Source: Pseudomonas sp. PICF141
GTDB taxonomy: Bacteria > Pseudomonadota > Gammaproteobacteria > Pseudomonadales > Pseudomonadaceae
Direction of reading: 5' to 3'
Length of the DNA stretch: 64,000 nt
Assembly: GCF_002286815.1 (NCBI RefSeq)
Contig: NZ_MUNM01000026.1
Coordinates: forward strand, 1-64,000
Shown: positions 43,986-55,421 of the stretch, piece after piece
Position numbering within the stretch: the stretch's first letter is position 1
Layout of the letters: the number at the start of each line of letters is the position of its first letter
Made by a program: the position numbers and the translations under genes
Notes under the pieces: generated by a model
Databases searched by the model: none
Seen by the model: the letters and a program-made list of their open reading frames with translations, nothing else
What the model was told of the DNA's origin: nothing

Positions 43986-44801
43986 TCACGGATAACTAAA
44001 CCCCTTAACCAACGTCAACTCCCCCACCGCCCGCATCGGCACCAGGAACGTTTCCATCTTCTCGTTCGGCGTCCCCTCCTCCGTAATCACTGTGATATGC
44101 GCCGTGGTCAGGGCTTGCGCTGCCTCTTCCTGCCCCTGCTCATCACTGCGATACCCGCCACCGTAGTAGTTCACGTAGACCTGGTATTGGCCCTTGATCG
44201 GCGCCGGCATGGCAAAGATTTCCGGGCCGTAGCCGGTGGTGACGTCGACGTCGAGTGCGCCGCCATTGGCGGCGACGCGGTTGCCGTACCAGATGTGGCC
44301 GCCTTCAGGCGTGACGACATGCAGATCGAGGTCGGTGCCGTCGCTGTCCCAGGCCAGCAGCACTCGCAACTTGGCCGGGGTGGCGCCGCCGCTGGTGTTG
44401 AGGAATTGCGTGCGGTGGCGTTGTTGCCCATCGGGGCTACGGACTTCAACGCTGTTGCTGCCGTTGGGGAATGAGAACGGGCGATCGTAGCGGCCGGCGG
44501 GATCGATTTTCAGCGGCATGCTGACGCCGTTGACGATCAGCTTGCCGGGCTCATTGCCCTTGGGCGCAGACTTGATCTGACCGGTGATGCGAGCAGTATT
44601 GGCCTGTCCCACCGGTGTGTTGACTGAGGACGCCGGGTAATTAACCGTCTGACGAAAGCTTTCGCCTTCGCCTTGGGGTGCGCCGGTGCGCCAGCCGCCG
44701 ATGGGTGTGTCGAGTTTGACCGCGCTATCGGCGGCGAACGGGGTCGGCCATACGCAAAAGGAACAAAGGAACAGGAGGACCTGTGGGTAACGGAGTTTCA
44801 T
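43986..44801 (-). CDS. magF: DUF2135 exported protein, last gene of the mag operon
   Basis: 271 residues, signal peptide ending near PFAADS. The DUF2135/YfaP core is visible: GGWRTG, LRVLLAWDSDGTDLDLHVVTPEGGHIWYGN in two blocks, GPEIFAMPAPIKGQYQVYVNYYG and FLVPMRAVGELTLVKGFSYP. WD-x-x-TDLDLHV is characteristic. It starts 3 bases after the end of magE and lies at the end of a six-gene minus-strand operon laid out like P. aeruginosa magA-F and E. coli yfa genes. The Mag proteins act as a periplasmic complex around MagD; the role of the DUF2135 partners is not established. Confidence 0.88.
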   Translation of the reverse strand: MKLRYPQVLLFLCSFCVWPTPFAADSAVKLDTPIGGWRTGAPQGEGESFRQTVNYPASSVNTPVGQANTARITGQIKSAPKGNEPGKLIVNGVSMPLKIDPAGRYDRPFSFPNGSNSVEVRSPDGQQRHRTQFLNTSGGATPAKLRVLLAWDSDGTDLDLHVVTPEGGHIWYGNRVAANGGALDVDVTTGYGPEIFAMPAPIKGQYQVYVNYYGGGYRSDEQGQEEAAQALTTAHITVITEEGTPNEKMETFLVPMRAVGELTLVKGFSYP

Positions 44802-44804
44802 GGC

Positions 44805-46424
44805 CTATTCCAGCAAGAGGTGGCGGGCGAGCCCTTCGATGTAGGTTTCATCCTGGCCGTTGGGGTGTGCTTCGAAGGCCAGGTGCAGGTATTCGTGGGT
44901 CAGGTCGAGGCGATCTTGCAGCGACAGCACGCCGCGCACGTAAATGCGCTGGCGTTCGCGGTCGACAAAAGGACGGCCAAAGGCCAGGCGGCAAACGGCA
45001 AAAGTGCTGACTTCGTTGTAGCCGACTTCACTTTCCAGCCGTAGACGCCAGCCGCGACGCTGCTTTTGCAACCAGTCTTGCGCAGCGGGAAGCGCTTCGC
45101 AGGAGGCGACGGGGTTATCCCAGCGGCTGAGGCTGGCGCGTGGGTATGCGTGCAGCAGAATGGCGTCGTAGCGTTGACCGGCGTTGGCCTGCTCGACGGC
45201 TTGCTGCCAGGAGAGCTTGTCCGGCCCCGGTTGGTCGGAGTGATAAGTGATGTTGCTGCCGGCGAGGACCAGATCGCTGGTCCACGCCGCGATGTTGCGC
45301 GACTCGGTGGCGGCCGGGCGTGGGGCGACGCGCTGTCGGCTGCTGCTGTCATCGATGCTCAAGCAAGCGCCGTTGCGCGTGGCGTTTTGCAGCAGGTAGG
45401 TGCGGATCGCGACGCTCAGGGCTTTGGCGGCTTCGGCAGGTTCCGGTCTGGCTTCGCGCTGCAGGACGCGGGCGACGTATTCTTCGCGGTCCAGGCGGGC
45501 GACGAGTTTGTCGTTGAGCAGGAACAACTCGCCGTCGCTATGGATATCGAGTTGATTGCCGTTGGCGAACTCGACGCGATAGTCGCCTTGCAAAGGCCCG
45601 GGCGCCAACACGCGATCTCCCGACAGCACGCGTTTGAGCGGATACCGCGCAAACAAACCGACCTCGACGCACTTCCCTACCTCGGCGGGCCAGGACGAAG
45701 GCAGTACCGTCGCCAGTGCCTGACCGTAATTGCGCAAGACCATTTGACTGGTGCCGCGCCCACCGGCCCAGATTGGCGTACCGTCCGCTGTCCAGCCTGC
45801 GAACCCGCCCTGGCGTGATGAAGGGTCTTGATCCCCCAGCCAACTCCAGGTTTTCACCCGTAACCGACCCCCAAGTTCGCCCACGACATTGCCGTCAGCC
45901 GCATTCAACACCACATCGAGCAACACCCGCCGCGCCTGATCCTGCGCCGGCATCACGGCCAAGGCCTTCAGCAGCTCACCCACCGAAACCCGGGTCTGCG
46001 GTTGCAACGACGGCAGGTCCAGCAACCACTCTGGCGCTTGTCTCGCCTGCCAATACTCGCGCCACTCAGCACCGGCAATGCCCAGGCGCGCGGGCTCGAA
46101 ATACAACCCGCAAGACTTCACCAACGCCTGATCACGCTCAATCCTGCCGCCCGCCGTGCAGCAATAAACCTCTTCCTTCGATTGCCCGCGACACTCATAA
46201 GCCGGTTCACGCGCGCCGGTGTCCACCAGCCAGCCGTAGACAAACAGCTTCCACAAGCTGCCCAGCGGCGTCTGCAGATCAGCAGGCAATGGCTCGCGCG
46301 CGATCACCTGAGTGCGGTTCAACGACAGCAGTTCATCCTTGAAGCCCAGGCGCAACGCTTCGTCCTGCGCGGTCGCCAGCGCAGGGAGCAAACACAACAA
46401 CCACCAGACCAGACGCCGGGTCAT
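44805..46424 (-). CDS. magE: DUF2300 protein with SxxK, SpoIID-like and HEXXH features
   Basis: 539 residues with a signal peptide (MTRRLVWWLLCLLPALATA). Residues 56-59 form an SxxK motif (GSLWKLFVY) as in penicillin-binding proteins. In the second half, REEYVARVLQREARPEPAEAAKALSVAIRTYLL (two blocks) looks like a SpoIID/LytB domain with its glutamate, and the C-terminus holds HEYLHLAFE, an HEXXH zinc site (His510, His514). These three features fit a peptidoglycan-directed protein. The start ATG lies 1 base after the magD stop. Homologous to YfaQ/MagE; function unproven. Confidence 0.83.
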   Translation of the reverse strand: MTRRLVWWLLCLLPALATAQDEALRLGFKDELLSLNRTQVIAREPLPADLQTPLGSLWKLFVYGWLVDTGAREPAYECRGQSKEEVYCCTAGGRIERDQALVKSCGLYFEPARLGIAGAEWREYWQARQAPEWLLDLPSLQPQTRVSVGELLKALAVMPAQDQARRVLLDVVLNAADGNVVGELGGRLRVKTWSWLGDQDPSSRQGGFAGWTADGTPIWAGGRGTSQMVLRNYGQALATVLPSSWPAEVGKCVEVGLFARYPLKRVLSGDRVLAPGPLQGDYRVEFANGNQLDIHSDGELFLLNDKLVARLDREEYVARVLQREARPEPAEAAKALSVAIRTYLLQNATRNGACLSIDDSSSRQRVAPRPAATESRNIAAWTSDLVLAGSNITYHSDQPGPDKLSWQQAVEQANAGQRYDAILLHAYPRASLSRWDNPVASCEALPAAQDWLQKQRRGWRLRLESEVGYNEVSTFAVCRLAFGRPFVDRERQRIYVRGVLSLQDRLDLTHEYLHLAFEAHPNGQDETYIEGLARHLLLE

Positions 46425-46425
46425 G

Positions 46426-49400
46426 TCAGTGGACCGTGACCTGACCGAGTGCCGGTTTCTGTTCCTGAGCCTGATTCTGCGGTGCGTAAACCTGAGTGAA
46501 GCGCACCGGCGGCAAGTTGAACTGACCTTTTTGCGAGAAGCGCACCAGATGACGCAGGCGCAATTCACCGCTCAAGGCATCCACCGGAATCGCGTAAGCC
46601 ATTTGCCCCGGTTCGAAGCGGGCCTTCTCCAGGGCGGTCGGCTCGGTGCCGGCCTTGCCCATCAGCTTGATGCCCCAGGTGGTGCGCTCGACGTCCGCGC
46701 CCGGAGGCAGCGGCACTTCGAGCATGCCGTAGCGCAGCGGTTTTGCAGCTTTACTGGTGATGATCACTTCATCCAGGTACAGGCTATCGCTGGACAACGG
46801 TTTGCTGCCGACGGCTTCGAGTTTGAATTCGAACGCTTCGTCACCTGGCACCAGACGCGACAGACGACGGGTGATGGTCACGGCCATCGGGCTTACTGGC
46901 GGTTGCTGGGTCCGATAGCTCAGCGCGGCGCGAAGCGGGCGCTCTTGCTCCCCGGTCAGCGACAACACTGCGGGCACGGGCGCAGGACCCTGCCACGTCC
47001 AGTACATCTCACCGGTGTCACCGTAGTTTTTCTTCCAGCCTTCGCCCGGTGCCAGTGCGATGGTGGGTGAAGCCTGCTCGATGCTGCGTTGCAGCCAGGT
47101 CAGCGCCAAGGCGCGTTCCAGGGTCGATTGCTGCGGCAACAGGCGTTGCAACAACGCTTGCGCGTGAGCCTGATCGAAGGCTTGCAGCGACAGGTTCAAG
47201 GCTTCGACAAACGGCTGGGAACTGGCAGCGACCTGTTGCTGCGCTGCCGCCAGTTGACCATTGAAAGCCTGCGGCAGAATGACCTTGGCCTGGTACGCCA
47301 ACGATGCGGCCAGTACCCGAGCGCTGGCCAGCCCCAATGCCGAATCCGGATCGCTCATGACCAGGCTCTCTTCGCCGTCGTCCATCACGCTCGCCCCATG
47401 ACCTTCGCCGGCTTTCACCAGGTCATCGATCAAACCGCTGAGCAGTGTGTTCACCGGCAATTGCATCTGTCTGGCAAACGACAGAATCAACGCCCGCTGC
47501 AACAACGGCGTGTTCTTCGACTGCTTCGCGTACACGTCCAACACCCGCTGCCAATGCTCCGGCGGCAGGCTCAGTTCCAACGCTTTGCTGGCGTGCCAGT
47601 CGGCGTAATAGGCGTACGCGGTGAGGAACGCATCCGGCTCACCGTCATAGCCCCACCAGGTGAAGCTCGCCGACGGGCCGGCCATTTGCACCAGCCGCAG
47701 GCGGCTGTTCTGCATGATCAAACGCAAGCGATCGCGGATCTGCGGGTTCGACGACAAGGTCGGATAAGCGATGCTCAACGGCAGCAAACGACTGGCGGTT
47801 TGCTCGACGCCGCCGTACGGATAACTCAGCAAATCATCGAGGGCCGAACGGAACAGCGCTTGCGGGCTGTCGTCCAGACGCAGGCGAATATCCGTGGCGT
47901 CTGCGGGCAAGGTCAACGGCGTATCACCGCTGGCCACGTCCAGGCTTTGGCTTTGAGTCACCTGCCAGCCTTCGCCGGTCGCGCTCAGGCGCACGGCCAG
48001 GGCATCAGCGGTTTTGCCCTCCTGCACCAACTCGGCGGTCCATTCGCCATTGGCCACTGTGAACGCCGGCAAGGCGATGTAGTTGATGCCGTTGTTCAAG
48101 GTCACCGGCACACGCTGTTCTGCACCGCCGTAATGAATCACCAACTCGGCCTTGACCGGTTTATCGGCCTGACTGAAAGCGAACACACCGAGGTCCGGTT
48201 TGTCGCTATTGCGGAATCTGGTCGGCCCGCTCCACTTCAGGTACAGCGGTTTTTCCGAGCGCACGAATTGCTTTTTCTGCCCGACCTGGCCGTCATCGGC
48301 AATGGCGCGGGCGGTGATGCGCCAGCGGGTCAGCGAGTCCGGCATTTTGAAGGTGAAGCGGGTTTTGCCATTCGCATCGGTGATCAATTCCGGCTGCCAC
48401 GCGGCGGTGTCGACGTCTTCACGACGTGGCCGCTCCAGCACTTTCACCCCGCGTTCACTGCGGTTGGCTTTGCCCGGCGCGCCTGGGCTGCCCGGCAATG
48501 CTACGTCGTAGCTGATGAACGACAAGCTGGCGCTGGTGCGTACGTTGTTGCGGCGCGGGTGATAGAAGAACTGGTCAATGGTCGGCGCGACTTCCGGTTG
48601 CAGGGCGTAGACCATTTCATCGACCACACTGACCGTCAGGTGCGCCGGAATCGGCCTGCCGGCGAACTGCGTGGTCAGGTCAACCGACACGGTATCACCG
48701 GGCTGATACGCCTCTTTGTCGGTGGTGATGGCCACGTCGATTTGCGGCGCGACAACCTTGATCCCGGCGTTCTGGAAGCTGTACTGACCACCCTTGGTGT
48801 AGAGCACGGAGAAGGTCAGGTTCGGCGCAAAATTGTCCTTCACCAGGATGCGCGCACGGTATTGGGTGTCGCTGAGTTTTTCCATCGTCAACCAGTCGCT
48901 GCCCTTGGACAGCAACGCCGTGGCCTCGACCTTGTCGCGTTCCAGCGACAACAGCGCATCGATGATCGGCTCGGGGAAAGTGATCAACGCGAGGGCTTCA
49001 TCGCCGGCTTTGTACTCGGGTTTATCGAGGACGATTTCCACGGTGCCCGGCACGGCTTTGACGCCTTCGCCAGTGACCGAATGACCGGTTGCGCCAAGCA
49101 CGCGGCCGTGATCATCTTTCAGCGTCAGGTTGTAAGTGCCCGGACGATCGAAGGCCAGGGTGAAGCCTTTATCTTGGGCGGTGAGTTTACCTTCGCCAGT
49201 GGTCTGATCTTCCAGTCGCACCCAGCTGTAGCTGCTCGGGTTGACCGCTTTGCTCTGCTCGCTGCCCCCTTCGTTGGCATAGCTGAAGGCAACCTGGCCG
49301 CCCACCGCGCTGAACCGCTGCGGCGCGCTCAAGCGGAAACTCGCAGCACCGCGATCGATGAGGATTTCCTTGGTGGTCTTGACCCGATACGCCGCGCCAT

Positions 49401-51000
49401 CGCTGGCGAACACGGTGAGCATGTAGCGGCTCGGTTTCTCGGCGGCGGGCAGATCGAGGCTGGCGTTGCCCTTGGAATCGGTGGTCAGTTCGGCGCTGGT
49501 CAACTCCACCGGGAATTGCCCCAGGTATTGCAGCTCGTTATCGACCATCGACAGTTGCTGGGCGCGCAGGCTCAGGCTCAACTTGGCATTGGCCACCGGT
49601 TTGCCGTCTGGGTACAGCAACACCAGATTGCCCTTCACCGGTTCGCCGGTGCGGTAATCCTGCTTGGCCAGATTCAGGGAAATCTCGAAATGCGGCTTGA
49701 TGTATTCAGCGACACGGAAAGCGCTGCTATAGGCCTGATCCTTGTAGCTGAAACGCAGTTCATAACCGCCCGCCACGGCGTTGTCCGGCAACTGGAAACG
49801 GCCTTGGGTACCGACCTTGGAATCGAGCTTCAGTGCCAGCGATTGCAGCGCCGTGCCCGTGGCATCGAGCACGGTGACGTTGACGTCGGCAGCGCTCGGC
49901 GCCACGGAATCCCGCGCGTTCTTGAACTCGCGACCCACGATTTTCAGCGACACCCAATCCCCCGGCCGATACAGCGGCCGGTCGGTGAATGCATAAAGTT
50001 TGGTGTCGTAGATTTCGCTGTCGTAATAGAAGTTCTCGGAGACGAACACCCCGCCCTCTTCGTCTTCGCCAATCACGAACGAGCGCTCGGGGCTGACGTG
50101 TTTCAGACGCAGCAAACCATCGGCGTCAGTCGCGCCACTGCTCATCACGCCCAGGCCATCGGTCCACAGCACATTGACCTTGGGCACCGAACTGCCTTCG
50201 TGTTTGCGCGCGGCCCATACCAGCAGTTCATCGCCGGCAATCTTGCTCACGGCCACAGTGTTGGAAACGAAAACCATGGTGGTCGCGCGGTACTTGCCGA
50301 TCAGCGCTTCCACCAGATACAGACCCGGCTTCAGGTTGCCCAACGGGATGTACACGTTGCCCGGCGAGACGCTGACGAACTGGCTGGAAGAACCGGCCAG
50401 GTTTACGCCTTTGGGCGGCTGGATCGGTTTGGCTTGCCACAGCGGATAACGGAATTGACTGACCACCGGCAGGCCCGGAATCAAGGCGAATTGCGGCTGT
50501 GCGTCGTAAGGCGTTGGCGCGGCGATGGCGGTGCCCATCTTCAGTTCCGGCACTTCTTCGGTGACTTGTTTGCGCGACTCATAGGAAAACGCCCGCTGCA
50601 TCACCCGACGGGATTTGCGGTACCAGTTGTCCCACAGGTACGCCAGGGTATTCGACAAGCCTTCGCCCTTGAACTGGCCATCGCTGACCACGCGGTGCAG
50701 GTTCTTCTGGCGCTTGAGGAAATCCAGCGGCTTGTCGATGCGGTACACACGAATGTCGGCGCCGCCGTAAGGCTCCATGCGGAACCGGCGGTAATCACGG
50801 CCCGGCGCTTCGAGGCGAACCATTGCCTGTTCGTCACTGGCGAAACTGCTGTCGGCTAGCAGGAAAAAACTTTCACCGGCCACCGGCGTATAGCCGCTTG
50901 GCTCGACGGTGTCTTCGGCGTTGACCGTTGCCAAAGGCGCCAAAAGGGCCAGCAGCAATAGAATTGGAGAGCAAATGCGCAGCATGCGGGCACCGGTCAT
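46426..51000 (-). CDS. magD: Bacterial alpha-2-macroglobulin without thioester cysteine
   Basis: 1524 residues; signal peptide or anchor [18 protein letters not shown], then repeated macroglobulin (MG) beta domains, the bait region and a C-terminal alpha-helical complement-like domain. The place of the thioester motif reads YGGVEQT (about residue 1063-1069), where thioester members have Y-G-C-x-E-Q: the Cys is Gly. This matches the MagD/YfaS class, which traps proteases without covalent capture. The ATG at 51000 overlaps the magC stop by 4 bases. It is the core gene of the operon; the other Mag proteins probably form a complex with it in the periplasm. Confidence 0.93.
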   Translation of the reverse strand: MTGARMLRICSPILLLLALLAPLATVNAEDTVEPSGYTPVAGESFFLLADSSFASDEQAMVRLEAPGRDYRRFRMEPYGGADIRVYRIDKPLDFLKRQKNLHRVVSDGQFKGEGLSNTLAYLWDNWYRKSRRVMQRAFSYESRKQVTEEVPELKMGTAIAAPTPYDAQPQFALIPGLPVVSQFRYPLWQAKPIQPPKGVNLAGSSSQFVSVSPGNVYIPLGNLKPGLYLVEALIGKYRATTMVFVSNTVAVSKIAGDELLVWAARKHEGSSVPKVNVLWTDGLGVMSSGATDADGLLRLKHVSPERSFVIGEDEEGGVFVSENFYYDSEIYDTKLYAFTDRPLYRPGDWVSLKIVGREFKNARDSVAPSAADVNVTVLDATGTALQSLALKLDSKVGTQGRFQLPDNAVAGGYELRFSYKDQAYSSAFRVAEYIKPHFEISLNLAKQDYRTGEPVKGNLVLLYPDGKPVANAKLSLSLRAQQLSMVDNELQYLGQFPVELTSAELTTDSKGNASLDLPAAEKPSRYMLTVFASDGAAYRVKTTKEILIDRGAASFRLSAPQRFSAVGGQVAFSYANEGGSEQSKAVNPSSYSWVRLEDQTTGEGKLTAQDKGFTLAFDRPGTYNLTLKDDHGRVLGATGHSVTGEGVKAVPGTVEIVLDKPEYKAGDEALALITFPEPIIDALLSLERDKVEATALLSKGSDWLTMEKLSDTQYRARILVKDNFAPNLTFSVLYTKGGQYSFQNAGIKVVAPQIDVAITTDKEAYQPGDTVSVDLTTQFAGRPIPAHLTVSVVDEMVYALQPEVAPTIDQFFYHPRRNNVRTSASLSFISYDVALPGSPGAPGKANRSERGVKVLERPRREDVDTAAWQPELITDANGKTRFTFKMPDSLTRWRITARAIADDGQVGQKKQFVRSEKPLYLKWSGPTRFRNSDKPDLGVFAFSQADKPVKAELVIHYGGAEQRVPVTLNNGINYIALPAFTVANGEWTAELVQEGKTADALAVRLSATGEGWQVTQSQSLDVASGDTPLTLPADATDIRLRLDDSPQALFRSALDDLLSYPYGGVEQTASRLLPLSIAYPTLSSNPQIRDRLRLIMQNSRLRLVQMAGPSASFTWWGYDGEPDAFLTAYAYYADWHASKALELSLPPEHWQRVLDVYAKQSKNTPLLQRALILSFARQMQLPVNTLLSGLIDDLVKAGEGHGASVMDDGEESLVMSDPDSALGLASARVLAASLAYQAKVILPQAFNGQLAAAQQQVAASSQPFVEALNLSLQAFDQAHAQALLQRLLPQQSTLERALALTWLQRSIEQASPTIALAPGEGWKKNYGDTGEMYWTWQGPAPVPAVLSLTGEQERPLRAALSYRTQQPPVSPMAVTITRRLSRLVPGDEAFEFKLEAVGSKPLSSDSLYLDEVIITSKAAKPLRYGMLEVPLPPGADVERTTWGIKLMGKAGTEPTALEKARFEPGQMAYAIPVDALSGELRLRHLVRFSQKGQFNLPPVRFTQVYAPQNQAQEQKPALGQVTVH

Positions 51001-51635
51001 TGGGAGAGGAAGTTGAGTCGATAGACGCCGATGAAGTTGGGGTTGGCTGCGTCGGGTATCCATCGGGTGTCCTTCCATGTCATGAGTTGTTGCAGGCTTG
51101 CGGAGCGCATGCCGTTGTCAGTGGGGGTGGTGGTGCCGGTGTGATAGGCGATGAAGCGGCCTATCCAGATCATCAGGTGCTGGTCGTCGCCCTGATCGAA
51201 AAACATCAAGTCGCCGGGCCGGGCCTGGGCCAGATCGCGCCCCACCAGATGACTGTTGAACTGAATCAGTTTGATCGCGTTGACGTACGGCCCGACCTTG
51301 CCGCCGCCCTGCTGCCATTGCTGGGCGAGGCTGCGTTGGGCATCGCTCAGCTGCAGTTCCGGCGGCAGGTAGCGGTTGGACAGGCCATTGCTGCGCAGCC
51401 ATTTGTCGTCATGGACTTTGAGCGCTTCGTTGGCGGCAAACCGTACCAGCCCGGCGCAGTCCTGCTGATACCAGCGCGGGCTCGGGCCTTGGGTCAGTTG
51501 TTCCTGGGCGATACGCACGAACCAGGCGCGAAATACCTGGGATTGCTGCGGGTCGAGCGCGGCGGCTTCGCTGGCAAAGGTGCGAGTCCCCAGCAACAAC
51601 GCCAGCAGGCCGAGGCCTCGGATAAGTGCTGTCAC
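50997..51635 (-). CDS. magC: DUF1175 protein, NlpC/P60-like
   Basis: 212 residues. Signal peptide [21 protein letters not shown]. Catalytic-type cysteine in [16 protein letters not shown] (Cys60), later [22 protein letters not shown] with a His in the position expected for NlpC/P60 peptidases. DUF1175 belongs to that clan, so cleavage of peptidoglycan cross-links is possible. A GTG start at 51635 overlapping the magB stop (GTGA) was preferred to an ATG at 51662 because of the coupling and the signal peptide. The magD start overlaps its stop by 4 bases. Confidence 0.84.
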   Translation of the reverse strand: MTALIRGLGLLALLLGTRTFASEAAALDPQQSQVFRAWFVRIAQEQLTQGPSPRWYQQDCAGLVRFAANEALKVHDDKWLRSNGLSNRYLPPELQLSDAQRSLAQQWQQGGGKVGPYVNAIKLIQFNSHLVGRDLAQARPGDLMFFDQGDDQHLMIWIGRFIAYHTGTTTPTDNGMRSASLQQLMTWKDTRWIPDAANPNFIGVYRLNFLSQ

Positions 51636-53356
51636 AGGGCTTTCCACTCCAGCGGCAACCATTGCCAGTGGCCGTCGGGCTCGCTGCCTTCAGGCAAGGT
51701 CAGGGCATATTTGCCATAGCCGCCGAGGGTGCGCAGTTTCGGGATCAGGTAGGTTTGCGCGGCGTTGTAGAACACCGGCTCCATGTCTTGCGGCAGGCTG
51801 TCGAGGGTTTCCTGTTGCATCAGTTGCGCCATGGAGTCCGGGCCGAAATAGATCGGCATCAGCAGGTCTTTCGGCACGACGTCAGCCATGGGCGGGAAGC
51901 GTTTATCAAGTGTGCCGAGGGCTTTGTCGACCAGTTTGTCGTCCAGGGAGAACAGCAGCGTCGAACCGTGGCGCGCCAGGCTGACGCGCATAAAGGCTTT
52001 GCCAGTGATCGCGTCGGGTTGCTCGGCATCCTTGGCCTTGTAGGGACCGAAGTTGGAGCTGACCTGGCGCTGCCACTGATGGGTCTGGCCTTCCTGTTTC
52101 TCGATCACCGGGAACGCATGCTCGGCGACATTGCCTTCGTAGGCGCCGACCATCGAGCTGAACAGGTTGCCCAGGTCGCCGTCGAGTTTGGCGCTGTCAT
52201 CGTCGTTCAGGCTGGCCACCAGCAGCGGCGTGTACAGCCGCGAATCGGCGTACCAGCACAAGCCAGCGGCACCCGCCATGTGTTCGGTCAGGGCCTGGGC
52301 CACAGCGTCGTCGGCACCGAGTTTCACCAGCAGCGGTTTCTGTTGTTCGGCGGCCAGCGGCAAGGTCACGCAAGCACTGGCGCCCATCGGCATGGCCTGC
52401 CAGATCGGTTTGAAGTCGAAGTCGGGCTGGTTCTCCAGTTCGTCCATGGCGAGGAAGCTGTGCCAGCCTTTGTCGTCCATGTCGAAACGCAGGCCGGCGA
52501 AGTTCGGGATAAAGCGCTGGTAACCCATGGCCAGAACGCTGGAATTGACCGAGAGGCGTTGTTTGACCTCAGGCGCGCGGGGTTGCAGGCCGAAGGCTTC
52601 AGGGAACAGTTTCTGGCCGCCGAGCAGTGCTTCCAGCGATTCGGTCGAGACCATGCCGGGTTCGTCGACTGGACCGTGGCCGGTGTCATAAAGCTTGGCC
52701 GGGTTGGACAGCACCACCAGTTTGTCGCCATGTGAGGCAAACAGCAGCGCTTTGCTGTTGTTGTAGGAGAGTTGATAAAGCGGCACCACATCGCCGGCGA
52801 CTTTGATTTCAGCCAGCTTGCTCAGCTGCGTATCATCCAGCGCCACTTTCGCCAGCGGCTCCAGCACCTTGGCCAGCCCGCCGCGATCCATCACCAACAG
52901 AAAATCCTTGAGACGCCCATCCGCCCCGCGCCACAGCGCCACGTCCGCCGGTTGATCGAACAGCTGCTCGATCAGGCTGTCCTGCCATTTCAGGTCATGC
53001 TCGTAAATGATCCGCCGCAGACTGCCGATCAAACCGAGGCGGTCGGCGTGGGCCTGGTAATAGAAGACGAAATCTTCGGTCAGGGTTTCCTTGAGAAACG
53101 GCACCGCCAGCAGATCCTTGGGCAACTGGCTCAAGGAGTGGGTTTCGAGCAAACCATCCGGTCGGCTCATGCCCAGTTTGTCACTGGCCAGTTCCGCGGG
53201 CGGAGCCTTGGGTTTGTTCAGGAACCACCCCAAACCGCCCGCCACGCCGGCCACCAGACACAGCCCGATGACCAGCGCCGGCCAGCGACGGGAAGTGTTG
53301 GCGGCAGGTGCGTCGGCGGCCGGGGGAACGGCTGGTGAAATCGTGTTATCGCTCAT
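51632..53356 (-). CDS. magB: DUF2138 inner-membrane-anchored protein
   Basis: 574 residues. A short cytosolic N-terminus is followed by one membrane helix ([22 protein letters not shown]) and a large periplasmic domain ([19 protein letters not shown] onwards, DLMFLV... [16 protein letters not shown]) typical of YfaA/MagB-like proteins. ATG at 53356 is chosen; ATGs at 53368 and 53383 remain possible since none has a strong ribosome site. Its stop overlaps magC. Likely anchors the Mag complex in the inner membrane. Confidence 0.84.
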   Translation of the reverse strand: MSDNTISPAVPPAADAPAANTSRRWPALVIGLCLVAGVAGGLGWFLNKPKAPPAELASDKLGMSRPDGLLETHSLSQLPKDLLAVPFLKETLTEDFVFYYQAHADRLGLIGSLRRIIYEHDLKWQDSLIEQLFDQPADVALWRGADGRLKDFLLVMDRGGLAKVLEPLAKVALDDTQLSKLAEIKVAGDVVPLYQLSYNNSKALLFASHGDKLVVLSNPAKLYDTGHGPVDEPGMVSTESLEALLGGQKLFPEAFGLQPRAPEVKQRLSVNSSVLAMGYQRFIPNFAGLRFDMDDKGWHSFLAMDELENQPDFDFKPIWQAMPMGASACVTLPLAAEQQKPLLVKLGADDAVAQALTEHMAGAAGLCWYADSRLYTPLLVASLNDDDSAKLDGDLGNLFSSMVGAYEGNVAEHAFPVIEKQEGQTHQWQRQVSSNFGPYKAKDAEQPDAITGKAFMRVSLARHGSTLLFSLDDKLVDKALGTLDKRFPPMADVVPKDLLMPIYFGPDSMAQLMQQETLDSLPQDMEPVFYNAAQTYLIPKLRTLGGYGKYALTLPEGSEPDGHWQWLPLEWKAL

Positions 53357-53404
53357 GTTCACGCTCATGTTTACAAAGCACAATTCATCCGTGGTGCGGG
53401 ATGT

Positions 53405-54196
53405 TTAATAGTTGAAAGTCTTGACCAGCAGCAGGTCGCCGATCGCCCGCAAAGGCACGATGAAGGTCTCGCGTTTTTCGTCGACGGTGTTTTCGTTGAG
53501 CACCAGATTGATTTGCGAGGTGATGACCTCGTTCTGGTTGCTGGTCTCATCGAAGTTATAGCCGCCGCTGCCGAAGTTGCCCCAATAGTTCACGTAAACG
53601 AGATAAGTGCCATGCATCGGCGCAGTCATGGTGAACATTTCCGGGCCGGGGCCATCGACCCCGTCCGGGTCCAGGCCACCGCCATTGCTCATCGCCGGGC
53701 GAGCCCAGAATGCATGCTGGCCGTCGGGGGTAATGATGTGCAGATCAAGTTCGGCCTTGGGATCGTCCCACCCCAGCACCACGCGAATACGCGCCGGCGT
53801 GCGCAAATTATTGGCTTCATAGAATTGAACGCGCTTGAGCGACTTGCCCTCGGAACTGCGCACTTCGACGCTGTTGGAGCCGGCGCCGAACGCATACGGC
53901 CGGGCGAAACGCCCTTGGTCGTCGGTGTACAAATTCAGGGGATTGCCGTTGACTGCCAGGCTATGGGGCGGACGCAACGTGCCGAGGGCTTTGAGCTGGC
54001 CTTCGATCATCGTCCGATTGCGCTGCACGCCCCGGTCGATGGGCGGCGTGGGATAGGCGACGCGGGGATGTTCACTGCGGTCCAGCAGGCCGTGATAGCG
54101 CCAGCCGCCCACCGGTTCCGACAATTGGGCCGTGGGCTCGGCCCATGCCACCTGGGCACAGACCAGCGTGATCAGCAGTGAAAGAACACAACGCAT
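53405..54196 (-). CDS. magA: DUF2135 exported protein, first gene of the mag operon
   Basis: 263 residues with signal peptide (MRCVLSLLITLVCAQVAWA). The same DUF2135 layout as MagF: GGWRYHG, VVLGWDDPKAELDLHIITPDG, GPEMFTMTAPMHGTYLVYVNYWG and IVPLRAIGDLLLVKTFNY. AGGAGGCGTTAC before the ATG at 54196 is the best ribosome site in the operon, as expected for its first gene. MagA and MagF are paralogues at the two ends of the operon. Confidence 0.88.
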   Translation of the reverse strand: MRCVLSLLITLVCAQVAWAEPTAQLSEPVGGWRYHGLLDRSEHPRVAYPTPPIDRGVQRNRTMIEGQLKALGTLRPPHSLAVNGNPLNLYTDDQGRFARPYAFGAGSNSVEVRSSEGKSLKRVQFYEANNLRTPARIRVVLGWDDPKAELDLHIITPDGQHAFWARPAMSNGGGLDPDGVDGPGPEMFTMTAPMHGTYLVYVNYWGNFGSGGYNFDETSNQNEVITSQINLVLNENTVDEKRETFIVPLRAIGDLLLVKTFNY

Positions 54197-54544
54197 GTAA
54201 CGCCTCCTGCCATGCATAACGAAACCTGGCGCCCGATCCTCGGCGCGTTATCAATCTTACTGCTGGGTACTGAAAAGCGTTTGAGTCGCCTTAATCACAC
54301 TTCATGTTTCAAAGCATGACGAGGTACAAAGGCTGGCAATATAACATTCCCGCTAATCCGTTTTTCCGGTCTTTTTGTGCACATCTCTGCATTTTTTCAA
54401 GATGCCCGAATCGTCGTCCGGGCGAACCACCTATCGGACAACACGGAGCCATTGCATTGCGGGTCTTTAATGGTTGCAGGATTCAACGTCAGCCTCTCGA
54501 TCTGTCCACACACTCGGGACTGACATCGCATCGGGAGACTCGTC
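54197..54544. promoter_or_regulatory. Divergent promoter region of the mag operon and the NmrA-like gene
   Basis: 348 AT-richer bases between two divergent starts. It must hold the mag promoter. I saw a TATAAC sequence near 54340 but no paired -35 and no recognisable operator, ORF or small RNA. Confidence 0.4.
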
Positions 54545-55294
54545 ATGAAAATCGTCGTCATCGGCGGTACCGGGCTGATCGGCAAACACCTGTGCAAAAA
54601 CCTGCAAGAGCTGGGGCATGAAACCCTGGCCGCATCACCCAGCACCGGCGTCAACGCCCTCACCGGCGAAGGACTGCAAACCGCCTTGCAAGACGCCGAC
54701 GTGGTGGTCGACGTGGCCAACTCGCCCTCCTTCGAAGACGCTGCCGTGCTCGAGTTCTTCGAAACCAGCGGGCGCAACCTGCTCGCCGCCGAGAAAACCG
54801 CCGGTGTCAAACACCATGTCGCCCTGTCGGTGGTGGGCACCGAGCGCATGCTCGACAGCGGTTACTTCCGGGCGAAAATGACCCAGGAAACACTCATCAA
54901 AGACTCAGGCATCCCCTACACAATAGTGCGGGCCACGCAGTTCTTCGAATTCATCGGGGCCATTTCGCACTCGGGCATGCAGGACGGCGACACCGTCCGC
55001 CTGACCTCCGCCGAGCTGCAACCGATTGCCGCGGTCGATGTCGCGATAGCGCTGGCGAAAGTGGCGGTGCAAGCACCCAGCAACAAGACCCTGGAAGTGG
55101 CGGGCCCGGAGCGCTGGCCGCTGGTGGAGTTCGTGCGCCTGTTTTTGCAACACACTAACGACCCGCGCCAGGCCCAAGCGGACGACACGGTCCCCTACTT
55201 CGGCGCGCCGATCGATGACCACTCGCTCACGCCGGGAGAACACCCCATCATCGGACCGACGCGCTTTGAAACCTGGCTCAAGAGCAGCGTTTGA
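54545..55294 (+). CDS. NmrA-like NAD(P)-binding protein (atypical SDR)
   Basis: 249 residues. Rossmann motif IVVIGGTGLIGKHLCKNL at the N-terminus (GGTGxxG), DADVVVDVANSP, HHVALSVVGTERM and a C-terminal VAGPERWPLVEFVRLFL block, as in NmrA/YwnB-like atypical SDRs that lack the YxxxK catalytic pair. CGGGAG lies before the ATG. Such proteins often sense redox state through NAD(P) binding or act as quinone/epimerase-like enzymes. Substrate unknown. Confidence 0.85.
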   Translation: MKIVVIGGTGLIGKHLCKNLQELGHETLAASPSTGVNALTGEGLQTALQDADVVVDVANSPSFEDAAVLEFFETSGRNLLAAEKTAGVKHHVALSVVGTERMLDSGYFRAKMTQETLIKDSGIPYTIVRATQFFEFIGAISHSGMQDGDTVRLTSAELQPIAAVDVAIALAKVAVQAPSNKTLEVAGPERWPLVEFVRLFLQHTNDPRQAQADDTVPYFGAPIDDHSLTPGEHPIIGPTRFETWLKSSV

Positions 55295-55401
55295 TACGTA
55301 AATGGGTAATTGCACAGACTTGTCCACCCATTTGCATCGACCTGACCAGTCATTTGCATCGGAATTGAGCATCACGCTTTGTGATCATGACCGGCAGAGA
55401 A

Positions 55402-55421
55402 CGGCGATTAGCAGCCATTCG
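55402..55421. repeat. Isolated copy of a repeat shared with the 60.1-kb cluster
   Basis: CGGCGATTAGC, one variable base, then CCATTCG here matches 60141-60160 with one difference over 20 bases. It lies in the gap before the cupin gene. Confidence 0.55.

Noticed and set aside
47089..50859. A 1256-codon open frame on the plus strand opposite magD
   Set aside because: It is exactly antisense to magD, has low-complexity Arg/Gln/His-rich translation with no family motifs, and no ribosome site. High GC with biased codons creates such shadows.
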